The position numbers and the translations under genes are program-made. 64,000 nt of DNA, taken from assembly GCF_001854885.1 (NCBI RefSeq), contig NZ_MDDV01000008.1, positions 62,001-126,000 on the forward strand. Reading direction: 5' to 3'. The first letter of the stretch is position 1. Each line of letters starts with the position of its first letter. The notes beneath the pieces are model-generated. The model did no database searches and was not told the DNA's origin. It was given only the letters and a program-made list of their open reading frames with translations. Source of the stretch: Ensifer sp. LCM 4579 (GTDB lineage Bacteria; Pseudomonadota; Alphaproteobacteria; Rhizobiales; Rhizobiaceae). Shown here piece by piece: positions 54,182-63,639 of this stretch.

Positions 54182-55011
54182 AGCGCCCACTCCGGCTTGC
54201 GGTCGAGCACCGGCAAGGGATGGCGGTCGGCGCCGATCACCGGCATGCAGTTCAGGAGACCCTGCGTATAGGGGTGTTTCGCATTGGCGAGATCCAAGGC
54301 GGCGATCTCCTCGACGATCCGCCCCGCATACATGACGAGCACCCGGTCGCAGAAGGAGGAGACGAGCCGCAGATCGTGCGAGACGAAGATCAGCCCCATA
54401 CCGCGCTCCGACACAAGTTTGTCGAGGATCGACAGCACTTCGAGCTGAACGGTGACGTCGAGCGCCGAGGTCGGCTCGTCGGCGATCAACAGTTCCGGAC
54501 CGGCAATCAGCATCATCGCGATCATCGCCCTTTGACCCATGCCGCCCGAGACCTCGTGTGGATAGAGATCGAAGACGCGCTTCGGGTCGCGGATCTGCAC
54601 CGCGGCCAGCATGTCGAGCGTCCGTTCGCGCGCCTCCGCGCGGCTGACCTTCTCGTGCTGCCGCAGCGTTTCGACGATCTGCCGGCCGATGCTCATGACC
54701 GGGTTCAGCGAATATTTCGGGTCCTGCAGGATCATGGCGATCCGCTTGCCGCGCAGATCCCTCAGCCGCTTCGGCGGGACGTTCAAGAGATCGATGCCGT
54801 CGAAGGAGAGCGTCTTTGCCGTTACCTCTGCCTGCGGCGGCGTCAGCCCCATGATTGCCCGCCCCGTCTGCGACTTGCCGGAGCCGCTCTCGCCGACGAT
54901 GCCGAGGCGTTCGCGCCCAAGCGCGAAGGAGACGCCGCGGACCGCCTCGACCACGCCGGTGCGGGTCGGGAAGCGGACCTTCAGGTCCTCGACCGTCAGA
55001 AGGACGCTCAC
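54178..55011 (-). CDS. Dipeptide/oligopeptide ABC ATPase, DppD/OppD-like
   Basis: A 277-residue ATPase: IVGESGSGKSQTGRAIMG, MILQDPKYSLNPVM, EVSGGMGQRAMIAMML (a variant of the LSGGQ signature), LLIADEPTSALD and the DppD-type tail KHPYTQGLLNCMP. A GTG start overlaps the permease stop (GTGA). Confidence 0.92.
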   Translation of the reverse strand: MSVLLTVEDLKVRFPTRTGVVEAVRGVSFALGRERLGIVGESGSGKSQTGRAIMGLTPPQAEVTAKTLSFDGIDLLNVPPKRLRDLRGKRIAMILQDPKYSLNPVMSIGRQIVETLRQHEKVSRAEARERTLDMLAAVQIRDPKRVFDLYPHEVSGGMGQRAMIAMMLIAGPELLIADEPTSALDVTVQLEVLSILDKLVSERGMGLIFVSHDLRLVSSFCDRVLVMYAGRIVEEIAALDLANAKHPYTQGLLNCMPVIGADRHPLPVLDRKPEWAL

Positions 55012-55940
55012 TGGCCGCTCTCCCGCGGGTCGAGCGCATCGCGCAGTCCGTCGCCGAGCAGATTGAAGCCGAGGCTGACGATGAGGATCGCGATACCCGG
55101 CATGGTGGCAACCCACCATTGATCGAGAATGAAGCGCCGCCCGGAGGCGATCATCGCGCCCCATTCGGGCAGCGGCGGCTGCGCGCCGAGGCCGAGGAAA
55201 CCGAGGCCCGCCGCCGTCAGGATAATGCCGGCCATGTCCAGCGTGACGCGCACGATCAGCGATGACAGGCACATCGGCATCACATGGCGGAAGACGATGC
55301 GCGCCGGCGACGCCCCCATCAGCCGCACCGCGGCGATGTAATCCGAGTGGCGCACCGTCAGCGTCTCGGCGCGGGCGATCCGCGCATAGGGCGGCCAAGA
55401 GGTGATTGCGATGGCGATGACGGCGTTTTCGATGCCCGGCCCGAGGGCTGCGACGAAGGCGAGCGCCAGCACGAGCTTCGGAAAGGCGAGGAAGATATCG
55501 GTGATGCGCATGAGGACCGCATCGATCCAGCCGCCGGCATAGCCGGCCACGGCGCCGACGATCAGGCCAACGGGGGCGGCGATGATCGCGACCAGCCCCA
55601 CGACCACCAGCGTCAGCCGCGAACCATGGATCAGCCGCGACAGGATATCGCGTCCCTGATCGTCGGTGCCGAGCAGATAGCCCTCGCTTCCCGGCGGCAG
55701 CAGGCGCGCGCCGGCGAGATTGCCGACGAAGGGCGAATGCGGTGCAAGGAGATCGGCAAAAGCGGCGACGAGCACCAGTGCCATGAGGATCAGAAGCCCG
55801 GCAACGGCGAGGTGGTTTGCCGAAAACCGGCGCCAGGTCATGTAGGCGCGGCCAAGCCGCGCCTGCATCCGGGATTGCGGCCGGTCTGAAAGCAGCCATT
55901 CGCGCCGCGTCATCGGGCGGGTCTGGGGTGCAAGGCTCAT
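55008..55940 (-). CDS. Dipeptide ABC permease, DppC-like
   Basis: A 310-residue permease. The N-terminal cytoplasmic segment is followed by six hydrophobic helices, LGTDDQGRDILSRLIHGSR and the EAA-type loop RLMGASPARIVFRHVMP. Its ATG overlaps the upstream permease stop (ATGA). Confidence 0.93.
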   Translation of the reverse strand: MSLAPQTRPMTRREWLLSDRPQSRMQARLGRAYMTWRRFSANHLAVAGLLILMALVLVAAFADLLAPHSPFVGNLAGARLLPPGSEGYLLGTDDQGRDILSRLIHGSRLTLVVVGLVAIIAAPVGLIVGAVAGYAGGWIDAVLMRITDIFLAFPKLVLALAFVAALGPGIENAVIAIAITSWPPYARIARAETLTVRHSDYIAAVRLMGASPARIVFRHVMPMCLSSLIVRVTLDMAGIILTAAGLGFLGLGAQPPLPEWGAMIASGRRFILDQWWVATMPGIAILIVSLGFNLLGDGLRDALDPRESGQ

Positions 55941-57004
55941 CGCGCGCGCGTCCTCGGGTCGAGTGTCCGATAGAGGAGATCGGACAGGAGATTGATGCCG
56001 ATAAACACCGAGCCGATGACAATCGTGCCGCCGAGCACGGCGTTCATGTCGGCATTCTGCAGCGAGTTGGTTATGTAGAGCCCGAGCCCCGGCCAGGCGA
56101 AGACCGTTTCGGTCAGCACCGAGCCCTCGAGCAGCCCCGCATAGGAAAGCGCGATCACGGTCACGAGCGGCACCGCAGCGTTGCGCAGCGCATGGCCCCA
56201 GATGATCCGCGCCTCGGAAAGTCCCTTGGCGCGCGCGGCGACGATATATTCCTGCTGCAACTCGTTCAGCATGAAGCTGCGGGTCATGCGGCTGATATAG
56301 GCAAGCGAGAAATAGCCGAGCAGCGAGGCCGGCAGGATGATGTGCCGGAAGACGTCGCGGAAGACGTCCCACTGACCCTGCCAGAGCGCATCGAAGAGAT
56401 AGAAGCCGGTGATCGGCGTGAAACTGTACTCGTAGACGATGTCGATGCGGCCGGGATAGGCGACCCATCTGAGCCGCGCATAGAAGACGAGGAGCGCCAG
56501 CAGAGCCAGCCAGAAGATCGGTACGGAATAGCCGATGAGACCGATGATGCGGACGATCTGGTCGGCAAGACTGCCGCGCCTGACGGCGGCGAGCACGCCA
56601 AGCGGCACGCCGATCAGCGCGCCGATCAAGGTCCCGAGCGTCGCCAGCTCGATCGTCGCCGGGAAGACGCGGCGGATATCGGTCATCACCGGATTGGTCG
56701 TCAGCACCGAGGTGCCGAAGTCGCCGGAAAGCGCCTGCCGGACATAGATGAAGAACTGCTGGTAGAGGGGCAGGTTGAGCCCCATCGCCTCGCGCGTCCG
56801 TTCGACGACATGCGCCGGCGCGCGGTCGCCGAGCACCGCCAGCACCGGATCGATCGGGATCACCCGGCCGATGAAGAAGGTGACGGCGAGCAGGCCGAGA
56901 TAGGTGGTCGCCACGACGACGAAGAATTGCAGCGCCGCGGCAATGATCTTGCGGGGACGGGCGCGCCGGCGCCCGTTCTCCCGCTCTGTTGCGCTCAAGC
57001 TCAA
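55937..57004 (-). CDS. Dipeptide ABC permease, DppB-like
   Basis: A 355-residue permease with the family helices and the EAA loop YIVAARAKGLSEARIIWGHA. No ATG is available near the family N-terminus; a TTG at 57004 with GGAAGGA about eight bases upstream is the best start. It lies 17 bp after the binding-protein gene. Confidence 0.88.
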   Translation of the reverse strand: MSLSATERENGRRRARPRKIIAAALQFFVVVATTYLGLLAVTFFIGRVIPIDPVLAVLGDRAPAHVVERTREAMGLNLPLYQQFFIYVRQALSGDFGTSVLTTNPVMTDIRRVFPATIELATLGTLIGALIGVPLGVLAAVRRGSLADQIVRIIGLIGYSVPIFWLALLALLVFYARLRWVAYPGRIDIVYEYSFTPITGFYLFDALWQGQWDVFRDVFRHIILPASLLGYFSLAYISRMTRSFMLNELQQEYIVAARAKGLSEARIIWGHALRNAAVPLVTVIALSYAGLLEGSVLTETVFAWPGLGLYITNSLQNADMNAVLGGTIVIGSVFIGINLLSDLLYRTLDPRTRAR

Positions 57005-57021
57005 GGAAACGGTCCTTCCGG

Positions 57022-58662
57022 CTATTCCTTGGAGACGTTCCAGACGTAGTTGGTGTCGAAGCTTGGGCCGAGCTTGTAGTCCTTGACGTTGCCGCGCAGT
57101 CCCGCGACTTCCGTCTGCTGGAAGATGATCACGAAAGGACTATCCTCAAGCACGGTCTTCTGAAGTCCCCTGTAGATCTCGGCACGCTTGGCGCTGTCGC
57201 GCTCGAGAAGAGCGTCCTTCGTCTTCTGCGTCAACTCCGGAACGTCCCAGGCATTGCGCCAGGCGAGCGTCTTGACCTTGCCTTCGTCGGAATTGTCGGG
57301 ATTGCTGGTGAAGGTTTCGGCGTTGGAGTTCGGATCGAAATAGTCCATGCCCCACTGGCCGATATACATGTCGTGGTTGCGGGCGCGATATTTCGTCAAG
57401 GTCTGCTTGCCGTCGCCGGGAATGATTTCCAGCTTCACGCCGGCCTGGCCCAACGTCTGCTGGAAGGATTCGGCAATACCGGTCACCGGTTGGGTGTTGC
57501 GCACATCCATCGTGACGGAGAACCCGTCCGGATAGCCGGCCTTGGCCAGGAGTTCCTTGGCCTTGGCGACGTCGAGCTTGTAGGGGTTTTCGTCGAGCGC
57601 GCCGAGCACGCCCTTCGGCAGGAAGGTCTGGTGGATTTCGCCGATTGCCTTGATCAGCGTCGCGCCGATCGCGTCATAGTCGACCAGATATTTGAAAGCC
57701 TCGCGCACCTCGGGTTTCGCGAGGTCTTCGTTCTTTTGATTGAGGCTGATGTAATAGACGGTGCCCTTCGCCGCACTGGTCGTCGAGAGGTCCGAATTCT
57801 TCGAAACCGCCTCGTAGTCGCCCGGTTCGAGATTGCGGGCGACGTCGACATCGCCGGCTTCGAGCGCGAGGCGCTGGCCGGAGCTTTCCTTCATATGCCG
57901 GTAGATGACCCGGGCGAGTTTCGCCTGTTCGCCGTAGTAATTGTCGTTGCGCTCCAGCACGACGGCCTCATTGGCCCGCCACTCACGCAGCTTGAACGGC
58001 CCGGATCCGGCATAGCCGGTCTTCAGCCATTCATTGCCAAAGTCGTTGTCGTATTTGTAGGTGTCGCTCGGCTCTGCTGACTTCACATGTTCGAGCACCA
58101 GCTTCTTGTCGACCACGGAGGCAACGGTCGCGGTCAGGCAGTTGAGCACGAAGCTCGGCGCATAGGGCTGGTCGACCGTGAAGACGAAGGTCTCGTCATC
58201 GGCGGCCTTGGCCTTCTCGGTGACGTTGTCTCCCGTCAGACCGAACTGCGTGAGAATGAAGGCCGGGCTCTTGTCGAGCTTGACGGCGCGTTCGAAGGAA
58301 TAGGCGACGTCCTCGGCGGTAATCGGATTGCCGGAAGCGAATTTCATGCCCGGCTTCAGCTTGAACGTATAGGTGAGGCCGTCGTCGGACACTTCCCAGC
58401 TTTCGGCGAGATCACCGACCACCTTGCTCGTATCGTTGAGATCGAGGCGGACGAGCAGGCTGTAGGTATTGCTGGTCATCTCGGCGGTCGAAATCTCGAA
58501 GGCCTCACCCGGATCCATGGTGATGATGTCGTCGATCGCCCAGGCCTGGACAAGCGTGTCTTTCGGCGTATCGGCGAATGACGGCTGGGCCACGCCCATG
58601 GCAAGTGCCATGGCCGCAGATGCAGTCAGAAGTCGAAAACGTCCTTGGAGCTTGTGCATCAT
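57022..58662 (-). CDS. Dipeptide-type substrate-binding protein
   Basis: A 546-residue SBP family 5 protein with a signal peptide (MMHKLQGRFRLLTASAAMAL to SFADTP). The typical order WAIDDIITMDPGEAFEIS, LAESWEVSDDGLTYTFKLKPG and VREAFKYLVDYDAIG is seen. It initiates the transporter unit and follows the dipeptidase gene by 47 bp. The two adjacent ATGs (58662, 58659) cannot be distinguished. Confidence 0.93.
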   Translation of the reverse strand: MMHKLQGRFRLLTASAAMALAMGVAQPSFADTPKDTLVQAWAIDDIITMDPGEAFEISTAEMTSNTYSLLVRLDLNDTSKVVGDLAESWEVSDDGLTYTFKLKPGMKFASGNPITAEDVAYSFERAVKLDKSPAFILTQFGLTGDNVTEKAKAADDETFVFTVDQPYAPSFVLNCLTATVASVVDKKLVLEHVKSAEPSDTYKYDNDFGNEWLKTGYAGSGPFKLREWRANEAVVLERNDNYYGEQAKLARVIYRHMKESSGQRLALEAGDVDVARNLEPGDYEAVSKNSDLSTTSAAKGTVYYISLNQKNEDLAKPEVREAFKYLVDYDAIGATLIKAIGEIHQTFLPKGVLGALDENPYKLDVAKAKELLAKAGYPDGFSVTMDVRNTQPVTGIAESFQQTLGQAGVKLEIIPGDGKQTLTKYRARNHDMYIGQWGMDYFDPNSNAETFTSNPDNSDEGKVKTLAWRNAWDVPELTQKTKDALLERDSAKRAEIYRGLQKTVLEDSPFVIIFQQTEVAGLRGNVKDYKLGPSFDTNYVWNVSKE

Positions 58663-58709
58663 ATTGCGCTTCCCTCTTTTATGCCCTTTGCGGGCTCTTC
58701 TTCACGAAT

Positions 58710-59765
58710 TCAGGCATCCTCGTGCCAGGCCTCGCCGAGGACTCTCAACCAGTTCTCCCGGCAGATCTTCTTGAGCTCGCGATCGCCGTAGCCGGCCTCT
58801 CTCAGCGCGGCGATGAGCCGCTGATTGCCCGCCGCGTCGCCGATTGCCTCCGGGATCGTCGCGCCGTCGAAATCCGAGCCGAGCGCGATGCAGTCGATGC
58901 CGAGGCGCTCGACCATGTAGTCGACATGGCGCACCATGTCGGCAAGCGGCGTGGCGGCGTTTTCCTGCCCGTCCGCGCGGAGCATTGTCGTGGCGTAGTT
59001 GAGGCCGACCAGCCCCCGGCTTTCCCGTATCGCATCGAGCTGCCGGTCGGTGAGATTGCGGGCGACTGGCGTCAGTGCATGCGCATTGGAATGGCTGGCG
59101 ACGAGCGGCTGGTCCGTGGTCTTCGCGACGTCCCAGAAGCCCTTTTCGGTGAGGTGGGCGAGATCGACCAGGATGCCGAGCCGGTTGCAGGCGCGCACGA
59201 GTTCGAAGCCGGCTTCCGTCAGGCCGCCGCCGGTATCCGGCGACATCGGATAGGCGAAGGGCACGCCGTGGCCGAAGACGTTGTGGCGGCTCCACACGGG
59301 CCCGAGCGAGCGAAGCCCGGCCGCATGGAAGGTCTCGAGCCCCGCCAGGTCCGGCCCGATCGCCTCGCAGCCTTCCATGTGGAGCACGGCCGCGAAGACC
59401 CCGTCGTCGATCGCTCTCCGGATTGCGTCGGTCGAACGGCAGAGCCGCCAGGCGCCGACCCGGTCGAGCCTGAAGGCAATGTCGGCGATCTCTAACGCCG
59501 TTGCGAGCGACGGCAGGTGGTCGAGCGGAGCGGAGAGCGGTGTCGCATAATGGCCGTTGGCGTCCGGCACCTTCAGGACAAGATCGCCGGACGGGATGTA
59601 AATGGCGCAGAGGCCGCCGACTAGGCCGCCCTCCCGGGCGCGCGGCGCATCGATGTGGCCCTTGTCGGTTCCGCGCATGAACTCCGCCACCGGATCGCTG
59701 CCGCCGCGTGCGCGCTGCCAGAGCCGCAAGAGCACGTCGTTATGGCCGTCGAATACCGCCTGCAT
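58710..59765 (-). CDS. Membrane (renal-type) dipeptidase
   Basis: A 351-residue zinc peptidase of family M19: FDGHNDVLLRLW with the first metal ligands, the bridging Glu in HMEGCEAIG, VDLAHLTEKGFWDV, SHSNAHALTP and ALGSDFDGA. It hydrolyses dipeptides, including D-amino-acid and beta-lactam types in some members. It is first in the unit with the peptide transporter, which suggests import and intracellular cleavage; no signal peptide is seen. Confidence 0.93.
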   Translation of the reverse strand: MQAVFDGHNDVLLRLWQRARGGSDPVAEFMRGTDKGHIDAPRAREGGLVGGLCAIYIPSGDLVLKVPDANGHYATPLSAPLDHLPSLATALEIADIAFRLDRVGAWRLCRSTDAIRRAIDDGVFAAVLHMEGCEAIGPDLAGLETFHAAGLRSLGPVWSRHNVFGHGVPFAYPMSPDTGGGLTEAGFELVRACNRLGILVDLAHLTEKGFWDVAKTTDQPLVASHSNAHALTPVARNLTDRQLDAIRESRGLVGLNYATTMLRADGQENAATPLADMVRHVDYMVERLGIDCIALGSDFDGATIPEAIGDAAGNQRLIAALREAGYGDRELKKICRENWLRVLGEAWHEDA

Positions 59766-60101
59766 GCGCAGAATTCCTCGTTATATCAGGGAGATCGGAT
59801 GGATCATCCGCCGTGCCGCGCCCGTGGGTGGACCGTCCGATGCTATTGAAAGGCACCGGCCATTTCAATGAATTTCCAGGGGCCCCTCCCGCGGGCGCTG
59901 TAGCGAAATGTTGCAGGAAAGCCGCAATCGGATAGCGAGGACCTGTCGAACGGGACGCGCAGGACGATCGAAGAGGTGCCAGGCGAGCGAAAATCTGCGA
60001 TAGCTATGCGCAAAGAGCCGATGACCGCCGGTCATGACGACCGTCTGCCGCATCTCTCCTCGAGGGCACGGCGCTGAAGGACAGGCCGAGGGAAATCTGA
60101 C
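59766..60101. other. Divergent intergenic region
   Basis: No gene recognised between the dipeptidase and the lipoprotein hydrolase. A 7-bp inverted repeat (ATTGAAA at 59845-59851, TTTCAAT at 59863-59869) upstream of the dipeptidase could be a regulator site. Confidence 0.35.
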
Positions 60102-61361
60102 GTGTCGTCGATCGCTGTTCTCAACCTCCCGATTCGGCTGGCGCACACCTTCATCTGCCTGGCGCTGATCCTTGGCATTGCCGGCTGCGGCGGCCGACCC
60201 GTCGGGGTTCTCGTTCCCTCCGGTTCCGCCGACGGCGCCTCCAAGGTCGATCTCCTGGTCGCCACCACCCGCAAACCCTCCGAGGACCCCGGCGTTCTTT
60301 TCACCGGCGAGCGCGCCCGGCAGTTGTCGCTGACGGAAATCGTCGTCTCGATACCTCCCGAGAAGAACCGGACGGTCGGCCAGGTACAATGGCCGAAGAA
60401 GCTTCCGCCCGACCCGAGCCGCGATTTCTCGACCGTCAGCGTCAAGCCGATCGAGGCGGGCGCGCAATCGCAGGCCTGGCTCGAGGGGCATCTGCCCCGG
60501 AGCCGGCGGGTGCTGATCTTCGTGCACGGCTTCAACAATCGCTTCGAGGATGCGGTTTATCGCTACGCCCAGATCGTCCACGATTCCGGCGCCGACGTAG
60601 CTCCGGTGATCTTCACCTGGCCGTCGCGCGCGAGCATCTTCGATTACAATTACGACAAGGAAAGCACCAACTACTCGCGCGATGCCCTGGAGGAACTGCT
60701 GCAGCGCGCCTCCAAGGATCCCGCAGTCGGCGAGATTACGCTGATGGCCCATTCCATGGGGTCGTGGCTCACCGTCGAGGCGCTCCGGCAGATGGCGATC
60801 CGCGACGGCCGCGTCGCGCCCAAGATCACCGACGTGATCCTCGCATCCCCCGACCTCGACGTCGACGTCTTCTCGCAGCAGATGCAGGCGATGGGCAAGG
60901 ATCGGCCGAAATTCACGCTCTTCGTCTCCCGCGACGACAGGGCACTGACCGTCTCGCGGCGCATCTCCGGCAATATCGACCGGCTCGGCCAGATCGATCC
61001 CACCGTCGAACCCTATCGCAGCCAGCTCGAAAAGGCCGGCATCACCGTGCTCGACCTGACGGCGCTCAAGGGCGGAGACAAGCTCAACCACGGCAAGTTC
61101 GCCGAGAGCCCGGAAGTGGTGCGGCTCCTCGGCAACCGGCTGATTGCCGGCCAGACCGTGACGGACTCGGATATTGGGCTTGGCGAGCGGGTGGGCGCCG
61201 TCGCGCTTGGAACCGCGCAGACCGTCGGCAGCGCGGCCAGCGTCGCCGTCTCGACCCCGATCATGATCTTCGACCCGCGTACCCGGCAGACCTATGACGA
61301 CCAACTGCGCCGGCTGGGCCAGTCGATGGAAAACACCGTCGGCTCCGCGGTCGCGCCGTAA
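60102..61361 (+). CDS. Lipoprotein alpha/beta hydrolase (DUF900 type)
   Basis: A 419-residue protein. A hydrophobic N-terminus ends in a lipobox (LILGIAGCGG), so it is probably membrane-anchored. The hydrolase domain shows VLIFVHGFNNRFEDAVYR and the nucleophile elbow MAHSMGSW. The C-terminal ~60 residues are Gly/Ala/Val-rich (GTAQTVGSAASVAVSTP). Substrate unknown. A GTG start follows GAGGGAAA. Confidence 0.88.
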   Translation: MSSIAVLNLPIRLAHTFICLALILGIAGCGGRPVGVLVPSGSADGASKVDLLVATTRKPSEDPGVLFTGERARQLSLTEIVVSIPPEKNRTVGQVQWPKKLPPDPSRDFSTVSVKPIEAGAQSQAWLEGHLPRSRRVLIFVHGFNNRFEDAVYRYAQIVHDSGADVAPVIFTWPSRASIFDYNYDKESTNYSRDALEELLQRASKDPAVGEITLMAHSMGSWLTVEALRQMAIRDGRVAPKITDVILASPDLDVDVFSQQMQAMGKDRPKFTLFVSRDDRALTVSRRISGNIDRLGQIDPTVEPYRSQLEKAGITVLDLTALKGGDKLNHGKFAESPEVVRLLGNRLIAGQTVTDSDIGLGERVGAVALGTAQTVGSAASVAVSTPIMIFDPRTRQTYDDQLRRLGQSMENTVGSAVAP

Positions 61362-61372
61362 CCGCTTAGGGC

Positions 61373-61714
61373 TCAATGGAAGGTCGATTTCGAAAACATG
61401 TTGAGGACCAGAACCCCGGCAATGATGAGCGCCAGGCCGAGGATGGCGGCAAAGTCCAGTTTCTGCCCGAAGCTTATGTAGCCGACGAGCGAAATCAGCA
61501 CGATGCCGAGACCGCTCCAAAGCGCGTAGGCGATGCCGACCGGTATGTAGCGCAGCGTATAGGATAGGAAAAAGAAGGCGACGGCATAGCAGACGACCAT
61601 GAGCAGGGTCGGCGCGAGCCGGGTGAAATGCTGTGCCGCTTGCATGGCCGAGGTGCCGAGCACTTCGAAGACGATGGCGATCACCAGGACAGTATAGAGC
61701 ATGGCGGGGTTCAT
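61373..61714 (-). CDS. SMR-family multidrug efflux protein
   Basis: A 113-residue protein with four membrane helices. The essential glutamate is in VIAIVFEVLGTSAMQ (Glu17), and YIPVGIAYALWSGLGIVLI is the family signature. It exports cationic compounds in exchange for protons. It lies 93 bp after the TetR gene on the same strand and is probably its target. Confidence 0.93.
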   Translation of the reverse strand: MNPAMLYTVLVIAIVFEVLGTSAMQAAQHFTRLAPTLLMVVCYAVAFFFLSYTLRYIPVGIAYALWSGLGIVLISLVGYISFGQKLDFAAILGLALIIAGVLVLNMFSKSTFH

Positions 61715-61748
61715 GGGCGACGCCTCCGGTCGGTTAGAGCATGGGATT

Positions 61749-61799
61749 GCAGCGCCGCGCGTCTTGTCATTCGCGCAAAGATCGACGTAGCACCTCGAA
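61749..61799. repeat. Palindromic intergenic repeat, copy 3
   Basis: GCAGCGCCGCGCGTCTTGTC then ATTCGCGCAAAG and a GACGTAGCACCTCGAA tail, similar to 12581-12630. The inner stem is partly decayed. It lies between the SMR gene and its TetR regulator. Confidence 0.65.
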
Positions 61800-61807
61800 T
61801 TCACGCC

Positions 61808-62368
61808 TCACCGCAAGGATAGCGCCTTCAGCCTTTCGACCAGCTCGGCGCGCATGGCCGTGTCGGGTTCGTGGCTCTGTATCAGGTCTGCCAGCCACAC
61901 GCCGTCGGCGGCAAACCGGGCGATCAGGCAGTTGGGCGAGCCGTCGGTCTTTGCGAACTCGGCCGAACGGCGCGCCACCCAATCTCGCCAGCGCGCCTTG
62001 AGCTGCGGTTCGGCTAGCAGCGCAATCGCCAGCACCTGCCAATCCTGTCCTTCCGCTTCTACGTCGAGTGCGAAGCAGACGGCGAGATAGGCGCGGGTGA
62101 AACGTCCCCGTTCGACATCGTCATCGGCCATCGCCGCCTCGATCGCCCGGTCGAAGCGGGCGACGAGTTCGTCGAACAGGCCGTCGAGCAGTGCAAGCTT
62201 GTTGGGAAAATGGTGCAACAGCCCGCCTTTGCTGACCCCGGCTGCCTGCGACACCCGATCGAGCGTCACTGCGGCGATCCCCTGCTCGAGCGACAGCCGT
62301 GCGGCAACCTCCAGCAATTGCTGGCGCACTCGCTCCGGCTGCTTCTTTCTCTGATGGGCGCTAATCAT
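61808..62368 (-). CDS. TetR-family regulator of the SMR pump
   Basis: A 186-residue TetR protein with HTH VTLDRVSQAAGVSKGGLLHHF and a full-length ligand domain. A palindromic site (62379-62400) lies just upstream of its start, which indicates autoregulation and control of the downstream efflux gene. Confidence 0.9.
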   Translation of the reverse strand: MISAHQRKKQPERVRQQLLEVAARLSLEQGIAAVTLDRVSQAAGVSKGGLLHHFPNKLALLDGLFDELVARFDRAIEAAMADDDVERGRFTRAYLAVCFALDVEAEGQDWQVLAIALLAEPQLKARWRDWVARRSAEFAKTDGSPNCLIARFAADGVWLADLIQSHEPDTAMRAELVERLKALSLR

Positions 62369-62378
62369 GGCGCATTAA

Positions 62379-62400
62379 ACATACCGTCTGGACGGTTTGT
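62379..62400. promoter_or_regulatory. TetR operator
   Basis: ACATACCGTC-TG-GACGGTTTGT: an inverted repeat with 9 of 11 bases matching per half, of the TACCGTC/GACGGT type bound by many TetR proteins. It starts 11 bp upstream of the regulator ATG. Confidence 0.75.
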
Positions 62401-62512
62401 CAAGAGGCTGCGTTTCAAATGCAGCGCCGCCGCGATGAAACGCCGCAAGCGGCGAGCAGGCATTGTCCGCGGATCGGGCCCACGATACGAGATCCGTTCA
62501 AAGGAAACGGCG

Positions 62513-62899
62513 ATGACGGAATCGACGACGCTTTACGAGGCGATCGGCGGCGACGCGACGGTGCGGACGCTGACGCGGCGCTTCTACGAACTCATGGACA
62601 GCCTGCCCGAGGCGGCTCGCTGCCGCGCCGTGCATCCGCCGGACCTCGCGGGCAGCGAGGAAAAGTTCTACGAATACCTGACCGGCTGGCTCGGCGGCCC
62701 GCCGATCTATGTGGAGAAGCGCGGCCATCCGATGCTGCGCCGCCGCCATTTTGTCGCCGGGATCGGACCGGCCCAACGCGATGAATGGCTGCTCTGTTTC
62801 AACCGCGCCCTGGAGGAAACCGTCTCCCATCCGAAGCTCAGGGAAATCATCCTCGCGCCGATCACCCGGCTCGCCTTTCACATGCAGAACAAGGAATAG
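62513..62899 (+). CDS. Group II truncated hemoglobin
   Basis: A 128-residue truncated globin. The haem-proximal histidine is in MLRRRHF, followed by DEWLLCF with the Trp typical of group II, and RRFYELMD holds the B10 tyrosine. Roles in O2 or NO chemistry are known for the family. The start follows AAAGGAAA. Six bases separate it from the next gene. Confidence 0.9.
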   Translation: MTESTTLYEAIGGDATVRTLTRRFYELMDSLPEAARCRAVHPPDLAGSEEKFYEYLTGWLGGPPIYVEKRGHPMLRRRHFVAGIGPAQRDEWLLCFNRALEETVSHPKLREIILAPITRLAFHMQNKE

Positions 62900-62905
62900 T
62901 GTCGA

Positions 62906-63268
62906 ATGCCGAACGGGGCGCTGCGCTCGACCATGCTTTTCGTCGCCGGACTGATGGGCCTCTTCGGCGTCGCCGCGGCCGCCGCCGCTTCGCATGGGGC
63001 CGACCCTCGGCTCCTCGGCGGCGCATCCGCCATGTGCCTCGCCCATGCGCCGGCGCTCGTCGCGCTCCATGCCGGATGGGCGCACTTTCGCACGGCGGCT
63101 ATCGCGGCCCTGCTGCTCGCCGCAGGAACAGCCCTCTTCGCCGGTGACCTGACGCTCCGTCATTTCGCCGGCCACGGCCTCTTCCCGATGTCGGCACCCC
63201 TCGGCGGGTTGACGATGATGGCGGGGTGGCTCGCCGTGGCGTTCGGGGCCTTTTTGCCGCGCCGATAG
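62906..63268 (+). CDS. DUF423-family membrane protein
   Basis: A 120-residue protein with four hydrophobic helices: LFVAGLMGLFGVAAAAAASHG, an Ala/Leu-rich central pair, and APLGGLTMMAGWLAVAFGAF. It matches the short DUF423/YwdK family of unknown function. It is closely spaced after the globin gene. Confidence 0.82.
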   Translation: MPNGALRSTMLFVAGLMGLFGVAAAAAASHGADPRLLGGASAMCLAHAPALVALHAGWAHFRTAAIAALLLAAGTALFAGDLTLRHFAGHGLFPMSAPLGGLTMMAGWLAVAFGAFLPRR

Positions 63269-63321
63269 TTTGCTGGGCAGAGGGGGCAAGACACGCCACA
63301 AAGCGCCAGGCAAGAAACCCC

Positions 63322-63636
63322 CTACGCCCCCTCGACTACCGTATAGCCTTCGAATTTGGGCGGACCCAGATACATGGCGCGATTGTCCCCGGCATTGCGG
63401 TGGGCCGCCCGGAAGTTTTCCGATTTCGTCCAGGTGAGGAACGCGTCCTTGCTTTCCCAGGTCGACTTGGAAATGAACGGCGTATAGCCCTCTTCCGGCA
63501 CGCTCTCGCCACGCAGCAGATGAAAATCGATGAAGCCGGGCATTTCGGCAAGACCCGAATCGCGCCCTTTCCAGACGGCCTCAAAGGCCCCCTCCTGTCC
63601 GACGGCGACACGGAAACGGTTCATCGCGAAATACAT
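63322..63636 (-). CDS. ABM-family monooxygenase, IsdG/HmuQ-like
   Basis: A 104-residue ferredoxin-fold protein: MNRFRVAVGQEGAFEAVWKG, MPGFIDFHLLRG, SKSTWESKDAFLTWTKSENF and AHRNAG. The Asn, Trp and His positions resemble haem-degrading IsdG/HmuQ enzymes. It would open haem to release iron in the cytoplasm. Only three bases separate it from the upstream small gene. Confidence 0.82.
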   Translation of the reverse strand: MYFAMNRFRVAVGQEGAFEAVWKGRDSGLAEMPGFIDFHLLRGESVPEEGYTPFISKSTWESKDAFLTWTKSENFRAAHRNAGDNRAMYLGPPKFEGYTVVEGA

Positions 63637-63639
63637 GGG

